DNA from: Dehalococcoidia bacterium
Lineage (GTDB): Bacteria > Chloroflexota > Dehalococcoidia > DSTF01 > JALHUB01
Assembly (NCBI GenBank): GCA_022865685.1
Contig: JALHUB010000135.1
Coordinates: 1-23,535 of the forward strand
DNA length: 23,535 nucleotides
Direction: 5' to 3'
Shown here: one piece after another, positions 1-8,116 of the stretch
Layout of the letters: every line of letters begins with the position of its first letter
Position numbering within the stretch: position 1 is the first letter of the stretch
Made by a program: the position numbers and the translations under genes
Notes under the pieces: generated by a model
What the model saw: only the letters and a program-made list of their open reading frames with translations
What the model was told of the DNA's origin: nothing
Databases searched by the model: none

Positions 1-1435
1 CCGACATCCCCGCGAACATCAACAGCACGCCAAAGAGGACCAGGCCGATACCCAGGAACAGCGACCGTCGCCCGGGCTTCTTGTCGGGTTCCGGCAGGTC
101 GCGGATGGCCCGGACGATGTTCAGGTTGCTGACGCGCCACGATGAGAACAGCAAAGTGAGGAAGGTGAGAGAGACGCCGAGGGAGTAGGACATGATCAGG
201 CTGCGGAGCGTCACCTTCGATTCGATGCTCACGTACTGCCCGAGAAGAATCGTCATGGCGCCGGCGATGAGCGTGGCGACAACCACGCCCAGCGTCACGC
301 CGACGAGCGCCGATAGCATGTTGTACCCCATACCTTCGGAGACGAACGACTCTCTGTGATGGCGCCGCTTCATCCCCACGGCACGGCTGATCCCCATCTC
401 CGTCTTTCGCTCCGCCGCCAGCATCACGAAGATCATCACCGTCAGCAGAATGCCCGCGCCGATGGAGAAAAGGCCCAGCACCATGAAGAACGTCATGAGA
501 ACGTTGCCCGCGATCTCTGCCGCGTCGACGCCCTCTGACTTCAGCGCGTCGACGCTGTATGACTGGCCCTTGAGAGCGTCTTCCAGCTTCGCCGTCACGC
601 TGTCCGAAACGGCGACGCCGCCTCGCACGCCGCCGCTGTTCGCGACTGCGATGTAGTCTGCTTCGCCCGGGCGATTGAACAACTCTTGCAGAGTGTCGAG
701 TCGTGTGGCGAGCCCCAGCTTCGGATAGCCGCTGGAGCCGGTCAGCAGCCGGTCCTTCACGACGTTCGCCACCCGGAAGGTATACCCCTGGTTCTGGTAG
801 TAGATGTCGATCGTGTCGCCCGGCTTGGCGTCGATCTCGTCCGCCATGCTCTCATTGACTAGGACCTCATCCTTTGCCAGCGCTGTGACGTCGACGGGGT
901 TGCCTTTCTCGTCGACGACGTCAGGGAATGCCGCCGTACGAGAGGCATCGAGCCCCGTTAGCATGCCGAGAGGCGCGCTCAGTTTAGACCCTGGATTCGA
1001 CACAGCGACCGGCTCGCTGATTACTGGCAGGAAGCCGGCGATCTCGGTGTCACCCTTGAAGCGTTGCTCGAGGTCAGCGGCCAGCGATTGCGGCAGTGGA
1101 TCGCGGCGCACCACCTCCTCCATTGTCTCGCTAAGCTTATCGCCCTTCTGGACCGTCTCGTCGACATGCCCGGCGAGGTCGTAGACCATCTTCGTGATGC
1201 TGTGATCGACGGTGTCGCCGGTCGTAAGCGCGGCGGAGATTATGACGGTGCTGAGCATGAGGCCGATGATGATCAGCACGGTCTGGGCCACGCGCCGCGG
1301 TATGTTGCGAAGGCCGATGAGGAACATGACGCGGTTGCGCAAGGCAATGAAGCCAATCGTGCCCAGGCTTATCATCAGCAGCGCGACGAGAAAGACCATG
1401 ATGTCGTTCATAGGGATGCCGAAAAGGCTGTCCAT
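1..1435 (-). CDS. FtsX/MacB-type ABC transporter permease (C-terminus beyond window)
   Basis: Membrane subunit of a MacB/LolCDE-type ABC exporter; about 478 residues are visible and the 3' part lies off the left edge. An N-terminal membrane helix (about residues 11-31) precedes a second helix (about 48-68). An extracytoplasmic MacB-type domain of about 220 residues follows, then the FtsX core. The core shows a helix, the motif ERKTEMGISRAVGMKR and further helices, with the characteristic NLNIVRAIRDLP stretch near the visible end. It starts 8 bp after the stop of the ATPase gene, so the two form one operon. The helix ahead of the usual first FtsX helix and the length suggest the long DUF214-like form with two FtsX domains; this cannot be confirmed here. 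Substrate unknown (lipoproteins, peptides and lipids are all known for the family). Confidence 0.88.
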   Translation of the reverse strand, partial: MDSLFGIPMNDIMVFLVALLMISLGTIGFIALRNRVMFLIGLRNIPRRVAQTVLIIIGLMLSTVIISAALTTGDTVDHSITKMVYDLAGHVDETVQKGDKLSETMEEVVRRDPLPQSLAADLEQRFKGDTEIAGFLPVISEPVAVSNPGSKLSAPLGMLTGLDASRTAAFPDVVDEKGNPVDVTALAKDEVLVNESMADEIDAKPGDTIDIYYQNQGYTFRVANVVKDRLLTGSSGYPKLGLATRLDTLQELFNRPGEADYIAVANSGGVRGGVAVSDSVTAKLEDALKGQSYSVDALKSEGVDAAEIAGNVLMTFFMVLGLFSIGAGILLTVMIFVMLAAERKTEMGISRAVGMKRRHHRESFVSEGMGYNMLSALVGVTLGVVVATLIAGAMTILLGQYVSIESKVTLRSLIMSYSLGVSLTFLTLLFSSWRVSNLNIVRAIRDLPEPDKKPGRRSLFLGIGLVLFGVLLMFAGMS

Positions 1436-1443
1436 CGGTCTCC

Positions 1444-2217
1444 TTATGCCTGGTCTTGGGGCTGGCAGAGGTTGTCGGTGTTGATCTTCTCGTCGACGAT
1501 GAGGCCGTCCACCATGTAGACGACGCGGTTGGCGCGGGCGGCGATCTTCGCGTCGTGTGTGACAAGGACGAACGTTTGGCCGCCATTGCGGTTGAGGTCG
1601 CAGACAAGGTCCATGATCTCCTGCGCGTTCGTGCTGTCGAGGTCGCCGGTGGGCTCGTCGCCCCAGACAATCGCCGGATCGTTTACGAGCGCCCGCGCAA
1701 CGGTGACGCGCTGTCGCTGTCCGCCGGAGAGCTCCGCCGGCCGGTGATCCGCCCACTCGGTCAGGTGCACCTGCTCCAGCGCCGCATAAGCGCGTTTTCG
1801 CGCCTCTCGCGCGCTTGTGCCCGAGACGAGCAGTGGAAGCTCGACGTTCTCGATTGCCGAAAGAACGGGCAGCAGGTTGTAGAACTGGAACACGAAGCCC
1901 ATGCGCCGGGCGCGAAAGTCCGTCTTCTGGTTGTCGGACAGGCGGTTGATGTCGGAGCCGTCAACGAGGATCGTTCCGAAATCGATGCTGTCGAGGCCGC
2001 TGAGGCAGTTGAGCAGCGTCGTCTTGCCGCAACCGGACGGTCCCATGATGGCGATTATCTCCGCGCGCTTGACCGAAAGATTGATCCCGCGCAGGGCGCG
2101 CACCTTGATGCGGCCCGTGTCATAGGTCTTCGCCACGTCCGTAGCGCGGACGATCAGGTCCTCTGCCTCGCCGGTTGTGGGCTGCGCCACGCGCTCCTCC
2201 TCCATGGAAGTGGTCAT
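1444..2217 (-). CDS. ABC transporter ATP-binding protein, MacB/LolD family
   Basis: ATPase partner of the downstream permease. It shows Walker A GPSGCGKT (about residues 59-66), a Q-loop region [18 protein letters not shown] typical of LolD/MacB, signature LSGGQRQRV, Walker B ending in DEPTGDLDS, and the switch histidine in VLVTHD. Walker B reads AIVWGDEP, with Trp where most relatives have Leu. I chose the ATG at 2217 because GGAGA lies 6 nt upstream; an in-frame ATG at 2238 has no ribosome-binding site. The 257-residue length is normal. The first 20 residues are a variable hydrophilic tail. A promoter and hairpin lie directly upstream. Confidence 0.93.
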   Translation of the reverse strand: MTTSMEEERVAQPTTGEAEDLIVRATDVAKTYDTGRIKVRALRGINLSVKRAEIIAIMGPSGCGKTTLLNCLSGLDSIDFGTILVDGSDINRLSDNQKTDFRARRMGFVFQFYNLLPVLSAIENVELPLLVSGTSAREARKRAYAALEQVHLTEWADHRPAELSGGQRQRVTVARALVNDPAIVWGDEPTGDLDSTNAQEIMDLVCDLNRNGGQTFVLVTHDAKIAARANRVVYMVDGLIVDEKINTDNLCQPQDQA

Positions 2218-2245
2218 CAATTGTCTCCATTCATCCATTGCCGCT

Positions 2246-2286
2246 AAAACGGGGAACTGGTCTTGCCGAAGAAGAGCCAGCTCCCC
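2246..2286 (-). terminator. Terminator-like hairpin in the ABC operon leader
   Basis: Read on the minus strand, the arms GGGGAGCTGG (2286-2277) and CCAGTTCCCC (2260-2251) pair over 10 bp with one G-U. The inner TCTT/AAGA pairs extend the stem, and the downstream arm is followed by GTTTT (2250-2246). This is the form of a short intrinsic terminator. It lies after the LuxR gene but also after the promoter at 2296-2325. It could therefore terminate the upstream operon, or act as a 5' attenuator or stabilising hairpin of the ABC transcript. Confidence 0.5.
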
Positions 2287-2295
2287 TCACCAGAG

Positions 2296-2325
2296 ATCAT
2301 AGGCTGTGGGGACACGCGCGGTCAA
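2296..2325 (-). promoter_or_regulatory. Sigma-70-like promoter for the ABC exporter operon
   Basis: On the minus strand TTGACC (2325-2320) and TATGAT (2301-2296) each match the housekeeping consensus at 5 of 6 positions, with an 18-bp spacer. Predicted transcription start is near 2289, about 70 nt before the chosen ATG at 2217. The transcript would begin almost at the base of the hairpin at 2286-2251. Confidence 0.55.
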
Positions 2326-2375
2326 ACGGCTTAGTTGACAGAACCAGGCAAGGCACATGCCGCACATTCAGTCCA

Positions 2376-2669
2376 CTAGCCACCTAGCCGGCGGCGGGAA
2401 AGCTGGATGGGGTCCTTTTCCCCGCGGACGCCGCGCGGCGTGACGAATCCTGTCTCGTATGCGAACGAGGATGCCTGCGTGCGGTCGCGAAGGCCCAGCT
2501 TCGCCAGGACGCTCTTCACATGGGTCTTCACAGTGCCCTCGCTGACGACGAACGCCTCCGCGATTTCAGCATTGGAGTAGCCTCGGGCCATGAGGGCCAG
2601 GACCTCCTTCTCGCGCGCTGTTAGGGACTCTATGGCGTCGGGCAGTTCGATGGGGGGCCACTTGTCCAT
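2376..2669 (-). CDS. LuxR/NarL-type helix-turn-helix protein (probably C-terminal part of a broken membrane-HTH protein)
   Basis: A 97-residue product made almost entirely of a GerE/LuxR DNA-binding domain. [20 protein letters not shown] begins the four-helix fold and [20 protein letters not shown] carries the recognition helix. There is no receiver or sensor domain. The ATG at 2669 has no convincing ribosome-binding site and lies inside the end of the small membrane ORF 2630-2875, which is in another frame. One extra C in the C6 run at 2657-2652 would join both into a single protein of about 165 residues: membrane helix, linker, HTH. I therefore read this either as the C-terminal half of a frame-broken membrane-tethered regulator or as a separate translationally coupled gene. 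Confidence 0.75.
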   Translation of the reverse strand: MDKWPPIELPDAIESLTAREKEVLALMARGYSNAEIAEAFVVSEGTVKTHVKSVLAKLGLRDRTQASSFAYETGFVTPRGVRGEKDPIQLSRRRLGG

Positions 2670-2875
2670 GCCGGCTCTGCGTCGGAAGCGTGAGCCTCTA
2701 GGCCGGTGTCAGGCCCGATCAACGGGCCCTCGGTCAGCGGCATCTGCGGCAGCTTCCTCGCGCGCGAGCCGAGCATGATCCTTGCCCAAATCGCATGAAG
2801 AGTGGAAACCGCGTCGATGACGTGCGCTCCAAGGAAGAATGAAAGAACGCCGAGCGGGACAAGCGCCAGCAGCAG
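2630..2875 (-). CDS. Small single-span membrane protein overlapping the LuxR ORF (CTG start)
   Basis: An 81-residue reading frame with no ATG. It begins [20 protein letters not shown], one membrane helix, continues with an amphipathic stretch ([20 protein letters not shown]), then a soluble tail, and stops at a TAG inside the LuxR ORF. Strong G/C bias at third codon positions and a continuous hydrophobic segment support real coding. The best start is CTG at 2875: GAGGGGG lies 7 nt upstream and the ligase stop is 18 bp before it. It overlaps the downstream LuxR ORF by 40 bp in a different frame. It is probably the N-terminal membrane anchor of that regulator, separated by a frame break at the C6 tract. 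Confidence 0.55.
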   Translation of the reverse strand: MLLALVPLGVLSFFLGAHVIDAVSTLHAIWARIMLGSRARKLPQMPLTEGPLIGPDTGLEAHASDAEPAWTSGPPSNCPTP

Positions 2876-2893
2876 TGGTATTCCCCCTCAGAC

Positions 2894-5434
2894 CTACCCT
2901 ACATCCCGCCACCGTTCAAGCGCCTGCTGTATCCGGTCGTACAGGCTGGGGACGGCGTTCTGCCAGTCGCCGGGGAGCAGCACGTTGCCCGCCGGCTCCT
3001 GGCGAGCGAACTTCATCCGGTAGTAGACCCAGCCGATTGCGTACGACCGGGCGCCACCGCCGACGCTCGGCGCCAGGCGGCTGAGCCGCTCCACAACCTC
3101 GGTTGGCACCTGCCCGGCCGGATAGCTCTCGCCCAGCAGCAGCAGCGACTCGGCCTCGCCTAGCTGCGCCCCCTTCGTCCACTCCTCGCGGGCGCGCGTG
3201 ACGTCGCCTTGCGCGGCGTACCACTCGCCCATGACGGTGTGAGCGCGTCCCAGGTCCGGCTGGCGACTGATGGCATCGGCCAGGAGGTCGTGCGCGGTCG
3301 GGTAGTCGCCCAACGCCATCGATATCTCCGCAAGCTCGATGCGTCCGCCCAGGTTCCCCGCGTCGCCCGCGACGGCGGCGCGACAGCTATCGCGCAGCGC
3401 CGGCAGCTCCAGCTTGCTCGGCGACGGGGCGTCGCCGCCGATGTGCGCGACGAGGTTGGCCGTGGCGCAGGGGCTGAGCGAGATGAGGGAGTAGCTTATG
3501 ATCTCCAGGTAGTGCTGGCTACGGAAATCGCTCTCCTGCCAGAACCGCGAGTCGGCAATCGAAGGCGAGATGGTGATCGCTGAAGCATACGTCTGGACGG
3601 CCTCTTCCTCAGCGCCCACGTTCTCCAGCACGCCCGCCGCGACCAGCAACACGGCGTCGTCCGCGCCGGCGAAGCGTTTCGACTCGAGCGCGGCGGCTCG
3701 CGCCTCGTCGTTGCGGCCGGCGTCAGCCAGCATCCGCGCCAGATTCGCGTAGCCGATGGCGCTTCGCGGCTCCAGCTCCACGGCCCGTTGCAGGCTGGCG
3801 ATGGCGCGATCCGGCGAGGTCATGTCCCCCTTCGTGAAGGCGACTCCCTCCGTGAGACCCAACTGAAGCTGATAGACCGCGAAGTCGGGGTCGAGGTCGA
3901 CCGCCCGCTTCGCCTCGGAGATGGCGCCGGTCACGTTGCCCAGCGCGAGCTGGCTGACGCTGTGGGAGTAGTGACGGTGCGCGACGTCGATTCGGAGCCA
4001 TACGAGCGGCAAGGCGACGAACGCGACCGCCAGCAACCAGCGCGGCAGCAGCGTACCGAGGCGCCGCGCCGCATTGGCCGACGGCGAGGGCGGGTCTCCG
4101 TCGGATGCCGGCAGCGAGCGATAGTTCTTGACGGCTATGGCCGTCACCGCCGCCACGCCGATGAGCGCCGCCTTCCAGATATTCGCGGCGTCGGCGAGGT
4201 TGTGCACAGCAAAGCCGGCAAGCGCGCCCGCGCAGGCCACGGCCAGCAATCGCTGCTCGACGCTGCCCCTTCGATACGTCTGCCAGAGCATCCAGCCGAG
4301 CGTCGCCAGCAGGACCGCGAGCGCGGCCAGTCCGGCCAGTCCGGCATCGTCGCTCACCTGCAGGAAGCCGTTATGCGCGTGGACGGCGTGGATTGGAAAG
4401 GCGCCGCTGTACTCGGAGTAGAGCAGGCCGAAGGTACCCGGCCCGCCGCCGAAGAGCGGATGATCGCGGAAGATGCTCACGCCGGCGTCGAAGACGTCGC
4501 GGCGTGGCGAGAGCGATTCGCGGAAGAGCCACTGCGGCCGAACGCCCCAGCGCGTCGCGACGACCGCTCCGGCGACAACGTCGAACATCAAGGCAACGGC
4601 GCAGCCCGCGACGAGGAGCGCCCGCGTCCGCGATTTCGCCAGGGCCGCGCGTCGCAACTCCGCAATCGACCAGGAACGGCCCGTTACGGCCAAGCCGCCC
4701 ACGGTCACGATGATCGCCACAGCCGCGCCTATCCAGGCACCCCTGGAGAGCGTAAGGAACACTGCCCAGAGGGCCGCGAGCAACATCACGCCCCACAACG
4801 CGCGCAGCCAGAGCGACGCCGGGCGGTAGACGCCGAGGACGTAGAAAGGCATCGCCAGGACCAGCGTCATGCCCAGGATATTCGGGTGGTCGCTTACGCC
4901 GTGCACCTTCGGCACGGTCGGCGGGATCAGGTCGCCGAGGTGGAAGCCGCCGGTCGTCGACTTCGCGAATCGGAGCCAGCCGGCGTAGTCGCCCGCAACG
5001 TTCCACAGCGCCCACACCGACGCAGCCGCGGCGGCGAGCATGAAGGCGCGCTGGAGGCCAATCGCGTCGAGAAAATGCAGGTCGCTTAGCGCGTAGAACA
5101 CGAGCGCTGCCAGCAGGAGGATGAGCGTGCTCTCCAGGCTCACACGCCAGGCCACGGAGGCGGCGGTGGCGACAAGGTAGGCTGCCAATAACAGCAGCAG
5201 CGGCCAGTCGAGCGGCGACCCGCCGGGAAGGCGCTGGCGCAGTAGGAGGTAGGCCGCGAAGAGCGCCGCCGGCACGAGCGCGACGCCCTGCAAGACAATC
5301 GTCGAGCGAAAGACCTCCGGCTGGCCCTGGGGCATCCCGCTGCAGATGAAGTATCCCAGCCAGCTTGCCGCCGCCAGCAGGGCGAGCCAGCGTGCAACGA
5401 CCGTCGCCGACGTCGAAGAGATGGCCCTGTTCAA
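2894..5434 (-). CDS. O-antigen ligase/O-oligosaccharyltransferase-like (Wzy_C) membrane protein with TPR domain
   Basis: About 846 residues. The N-terminal 480 or so are polytopic, with some ten to twelve hydrophobic helices and the Wzy_C signatures: SDHPNILG (about 181-188), FLTLSRGAWIG (about 226-236), and a large loop with HPLFGGGPGTF and HAVHAHNGFL (about 325-358). The C-terminal third is a TPR solenoid (ISEAKRAVDLDPDFAVY; AIASLQRAVELEPRSAIGYA; later repeats). The family moves a lipid-linked glycan onto lipid A, a polymer or protein (PglL/TfpO). The start is TTG at 5434 because AGGAG sits 6 nt upstream; longer in-frame extensions run antisense into the TadG-like gene and lack family features. 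Acceptor unknown; pilin or archaellin glycosylation is possible. Confidence 0.85.
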   Translation of the reverse strand: MNRAISSTSATVVARWLALLAAASWLGYFICSGMPQGQPEVFRSTIVLQGVALVPAALFAAYLLLRQRLPGGSPLDWPLLLLLAAYLVATAASVAWRVSLESTLILLLAALVFYALSDLHFLDAIGLQRAFMLAAAAASVWALWNVAGDYAGWLRFAKSTTGGFHLGDLIPPTVPKVHGVSDHPNILGMTLVLAMPFYVLGVYRPASLWLRALWGVMLLAALWAVFLTLSRGAWIGAAVAIIVTVGGLAVTGRSWSIAELRRAALAKSRTRALLVAGCAVALMFDVVAGAVVATRWGVRPQWLFRESLSPRRDVFDAGVSIFRDHPLFGGGPGTFGLLYSEYSGAFPIHAVHAHNGFLQVSDDAGLAGLAALAVLLATLGWMLWQTYRRGSVEQRLLAVACAGALAGFAVHNLADAANIWKAALIGVAAVTAIAVKNYRSLPASDGDPPSPSANAARRLGTLLPRWLLAVAFVALPLVWLRIDVAHRHYSHSVSQLALGNVTGAISEAKRAVDLDPDFAVYQLQLGLTEGVAFTKGDMTSPDRAIASLQRAVELEPRSAIGYANLARMLADAGRNDEARAAALESKRFAGADDAVLLVAAGVLENVGAEEEAVQTYASAITISPSIADSRFWQESDFRSQHYLEIISYSLISLSPCATANLVAHIGGDAPSPSKLELPALRDSCRAAVAGDAGNLGGRIELAEISMALGDYPTAHDLLADAISRQPDLGRAHTVMGEWYAAQGDVTRAREEWTKGAQLGEAESLLLLGESYPAGQVPTEVVERLSRLAPSVGGGARSYAIGWVYYRMKFARQEPAGNVLLPGDWQNAVPSLYDRIQQALERWRDVG

Positions 5435-5639
5435 TCGATGCTCCTCGCGCCGTGGCGCATTGCCCCATTCTAGCGAGCGGCCATGGCTGGAGCCAGCCGC
5501 AGCGCCCGCGGCGCGCCCCTCTGCTACTGGATATCCGCCGTTCGGACGATAATACTCTGGAGCGTGCTGCGCATGCACCACGCCTCGCGGACTAGCGTCG
5601 CCTTCTCCGGGGGTCGAACGGTCCGAGCGCGGCCTGCAC
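5435..5639. promoter_or_regulatory. Divergent intergenic region, possible promoters
   Basis: About 205 bp separate the divergent ligase (TTG 5434, minus) and TadG-like gene (ATG 5640, plus). An AT-rich patch at 5546-5556 gives GATAAT on the plus strand (5548-5553) and TATTAT on the minus strand, both 5 of 6 to a -10 element. TAGAAT also occurs about 40 bp before the ligase start on the minus strand. None has a convincing -35. No ribosome-binding site is visible before ATG 5640, so that gene may be leaderless or start elsewhere. Confidence 0.25.
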
Positions 5640-6725
5640 ATGGGAAAAGGTGTCCTGCTCGTCATCCTGACGATCATCTTCGCCGGAGTGGTCCTCGACC
5701 TTGCCGTCTTCCTATCGCATGTCGGAAAAGCGGAATGGGAAGCCGAGAACATGGCACTGGCCGCTGCCCGACAGCTCAGCGTCAACGGCGACCAGGCCGA
5801 TGCCCTCCGAGCCGCCGATAGCTGGATGTCGCGGAACAACCGCGACTCCTCCCGTGTCGAATGCTGCGCCTTCGCCGACTGGCGGCCGCTGGACACGCCC
5901 GACGGCACCATCGATACCGTCACCGCAACCTCGCGGGCCAGCCACACAACGCTCTTCCTCGATTACTTCGGCCTGCCGAAGCTCTTCTCAGTCAAAAGGT
6001 CGGCAACGGCGCAGGTAGTCGGCGCAACCGGCGCCCCCATATGCCCGTGGGGCATCATCGCCGATCCGCCGGCGACGGACAGCGACGGCCAGTTCGCACT
6101 CATCCCCGGTCGCGTTTACGCCTTCGACCTGGTCACGGGCAGTCGCGACACCGGCAGCCTCCTGCCGCTCGACCTCGCCGGCTCCGGCCTTGCCGGCTAT
6201 CAGACGGCGGTTGTTAGCGGTTGCCGGACAGAGGAGACCGGTCGCTGGTCAGTGGGAGACGTGGTCACGCCGTTAGGCGGCGAGGGCGACGTCGCCGCGA
6301 CGACGCTCCAGGCAATGAACGACTACTACAACTTCGAGACGGGAGATGGCGTCGGCGACTACCTCGGCCCCCAGTGGTGCGATATCACCTTCGAGAACGA
6401 CGGCGGGGCCGGTGCCGGCCGCATCACCGGCTTCGACCCCTACGTACAGTTGCCTCGCAGGGAGTGCATTCGCGGCACGGGTGGCGGGGCCGGGCGACTC
6501 GTTGTCGTGCCCATCGTGACGCGACCGGGGGATGAAGGCGGCAGCGTCCGCATCCTCGGCCTCGGCTCGATGTACCTCGCATCCTGGGACCGCGGCCGTG
6601 CGCCCGAGGGACGCATCTACGGCGTCTTCTTCGACAGGGCGCGTATAGGCGTGGACAGCGCGGACCTCACGGGCGCCGACGACAGCCCTTTGGCGCCTCT
6701 ACGAATAACCCTGCTCAACCAGTAG
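5640..6725 (+). CDS. TadE/TadG-like pseudopilin-type membrane protein
   Basis: 361 residues. One N-terminal membrane helix (GVLLVILTIIFAGVVLDLAV, about residues 4-23) is followed by a charged helix (HVGKAEWEAENMALAAARQL). This matches the TadG layout of anchor plus a stretch rich in small residues. The segment SRASHTTLFLDYFGLPKLFS resembles the conserved region of Tad pseudopilins before the large extracellular domain. The C-terminal 230 residues are an extracellular beta-rich domain with several cysteines (CCAF, ICPWGI, GCRTEE, WCDI, RREC) that could form disulphides. The gene stands alone; no tadA, tadB/C or flp is nearby. Its last 11 bp overlap the amidase end in convergent orientation. 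TadG assignment is by architecture only. Confidence 0.6.
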   Translation: MGKGVLLVILTIIFAGVVLDLAVFLSHVGKAEWEAENMALAAARQLSVNGDQADALRAADSWMSRNNRDSSRVECCAFADWRPLDTPDGTIDTVTATSRASHTTLFLDYFGLPKLFSVKRSATAQVVGATGAPICPWGIIADPPATDSDGQFALIPGRVYAFDLVTGSRDTGSLLPLDLAGSGLAGYQTAVVSGCRTEETGRWSVGDVVTPLGGEGDVAATTLQAMNDYYNFETGDGVGDYLGPQWCDITFENDGGAGAGRITGFDPYVQLPRRECIRGTGGGAGRLVVVPIVTRPGDEGGSVRILGLGSMYLASWDRGRAPEGRIYGVFFDRARIGVDSADLTGADDSPLAPLRITLLNQ

Positions 6726-7713
6726 ATTCGCGCTCCTGCAAGAAGGCGTCGATTGCCTGCGCGACGCGGTCCGCGACGGCCTCGCGGGCCAGCGGGTCCT
6801 TCAGCGCTGCGGCGTCGGCATCGTTCGTGAGGAAGAGGATCTCCGTGAGGACGGCGGGCATCTGGACCTCGCGCGTCACCAGGAACTGGCAGAAGCCTGC
6901 CGAGTTGTGCACTGTCGAGTCCTCCTGCGTTCCGCGACGCACCGTCTCGTAGCCGTAGTCCTTCAGACCCTGCACGGCCGCGTCGAGGATGAGCTCTGCC
7001 AGGCGAGCACTCTCCGCGCCGTACTGGTGCTCCCCGCAGTACCAGATCTCGGTGCCCGACTGCGCCGGATGCGGCGAGCCGTTGTTGTGAATCGAAATGA
7101 ACAGGTCGCCGTCAACGGCGCCGGCCAGGCGGACGCGGCTCATAAGGTCGCCGGAGATCAGTGCCTGCGAGAGTGGCCCAATCGCCAGGGGCTTGCCGAA
7201 GCCGGAACGAGTGATATAGACGTCGTACCCCTTCGCCTCCAGGAAGCGGCGCAGGTTCTCGGCGATGTCCAGATTCGCTTCCGCCTCCGTCAGGTCGACC
7301 TCGCCGCCGGCAAGGTGATGTACCGCGCCGGGATCGCCGCGGCCGTGGCCGGGGTCGAGGATGATCGTCGGACGGTGCGGCTGCGGCGTCGGCTGGCGCT
7401 GCAGGAGCGAGCCCGGCCCTTCCAGGACGCCCGCCCTCGTCGACGGCTGCGCCTCCTTGGGCACGGGCATGACCTTCGGGCCGCTTACGCTGTCGCCATC
7501 GCCATCGCCAGTGACGGTGCCTTCGACCGTTTGAGAGCTATCCTCCGGCGTGGCAGTGATGGCAGATCCGGCATCGGGCGCTGTCGTGGCGGTGGCGGGC
7601 GCCGTCACCCCCGCTTCCGAAGAACGCCCGTGCGCGGCGACGACCGACCCCGCGACGAGGCTGGCCAGCACCGCGAACGCGCACGGAACAAGGATGAGAA
7701 GACGCACCTTCAT
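6715..7713 (-). CDS. N-acetylmuramoyl-L-alanine amidase (Amidase_3, AmiC-like)
   Basis: Zinc hydrolase that cuts the MurNAc-L-Ala bond of peptidoglycan. Residues 1-27 form a signal peptide or anchor, 28-113 a low-complexity Thr/Ala/Pro/Gly linker, and about 115-325 the catalytic domain. The family residues are present: DPGHG with zinc ligand His123, Glu143 in LTEAEANLDIA, His209 in FISIHNNG, and catalytic Glu291 in LTEILFLTN. The gene starts 25 bp after the acidic-protein gene on the same strand and is the last gene of the archaellum operon. The location suggests local cell-wall opening for archaellum passage or anchoring (inference). Its 3' end overlaps the convergent TadG-like gene by 11 bp. 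Confidence 0.92.
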   Translation of the reverse strand: MKVRLLILVPCAFAVLASLVAGSVVAAHGRSSEAGVTAPATATTAPDAGSAITATPEDSSQTVEGTVTGDGDGDSVSGPKVMPVPKEAQPSTRAGVLEGPGSLLQRQPTPQPHRPTIILDPGHGRGDPGAVHHLAGGEVDLTEAEANLDIAENLRRFLEAKGYDVYITRSGFGKPLAIGPLSQALISGDLMSRVRLAGAVDGDLFISIHNNGSPHPAQSGTEIWYCGEHQYGAESARLAELILDAAVQGLKDYGYETVRRGTQEDSTVHNSAGFCQFLVTREVQMPAVLTEILFLTNDADAAALKDPLAREAVADRVAQAIDAFLQERESTG

Positions 7714-7738
7714 TTCTGTCGACGATCCTACGGTCTTG

Positions 7739-8101
7739 CTAGACGGCCTCGTCCTGCGTCGCCTCGACGCGTATGCCGAACGCCGAAGCCAGCACCCGCA
7801 GCTCCTGCAGGAGTTCGGCGGCCGGCACGTCCTCCATCTGCGAGGTCAGGCTGGAGTTGTCGACAAACTCCTCGTCGGCGGTCATGAAGACCTTCAGCAT
7901 CTCTTCGTCATTACCCATCCGCGCGCCGCGGTCTTCTTCCTCCTTCGCCTGCTCCTCCTCTGGCTTCTCTTCATCCTCCGCCTGCTCAGTCTCCTCGTCC
8001 GTAGGCGGTTCGAGCAGTTCGTCTGGCAACGAGTCGATGGTCTCGCTCTCTTCCTCTTTGCCCCGGTCTTTCCCGAATCTGAGGAATGGTATCAGCTTCA
8101 T
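7739..8101 (-). CDS. Acidic protein of unknown function in the archaellum operon
   Basis: 120 residues, not recognised. A short basic N-terminus (MKLIPFLRFGKDRGK) is followed by a Glu/Asp-rich, probably disordered central stretch (about 17-65). The C-terminal region of about 50 residues is predicted helical, with regular leucines and valines (EEMLKVFMTADEEFVDN; AAELLQELRVLASAFGIRVE). There is no signal peptide or membrane helix, so it is cytoplasmic. The ATG at 8101 is chosen because GGAGGT lies just upstream (8111-8106). It starts 15 bp after arlJ ends and 25 bp before the amidase. Position suggests an archaellum accessory or switch-complex partner. Relationship to ArlC/D/E is not visible. 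Confidence 0.82.
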   Translation of the reverse strand: MKLIPFLRFGKDRGKEEESETIDSLPDELLEPPTDEETEQAEDEEKPEEEQAKEEEDRGARMGNDEEMLKVFMTADEEFVDNSSLTSQMEDVPAAELLQELRVLASAFGIRVEATQDEAV

Positions 8102-8116
8102 ATTGACCTCCAACTG

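Noticed and set aside
3788..5089. 433-residue plus-strand open frame
   Set aside because: Arg/Gly/Ala-rich low-complexity translation opposite the Wzy ligase; a shadow of that gene's codon bias.
5435..5947. N-terminal extension of the ligase frame up to 5947
   Set aside because: It runs antisense through the TadG-like gene, has no membrane or ligase features, and the TTG at 5434 has a well-spaced AGGAG.
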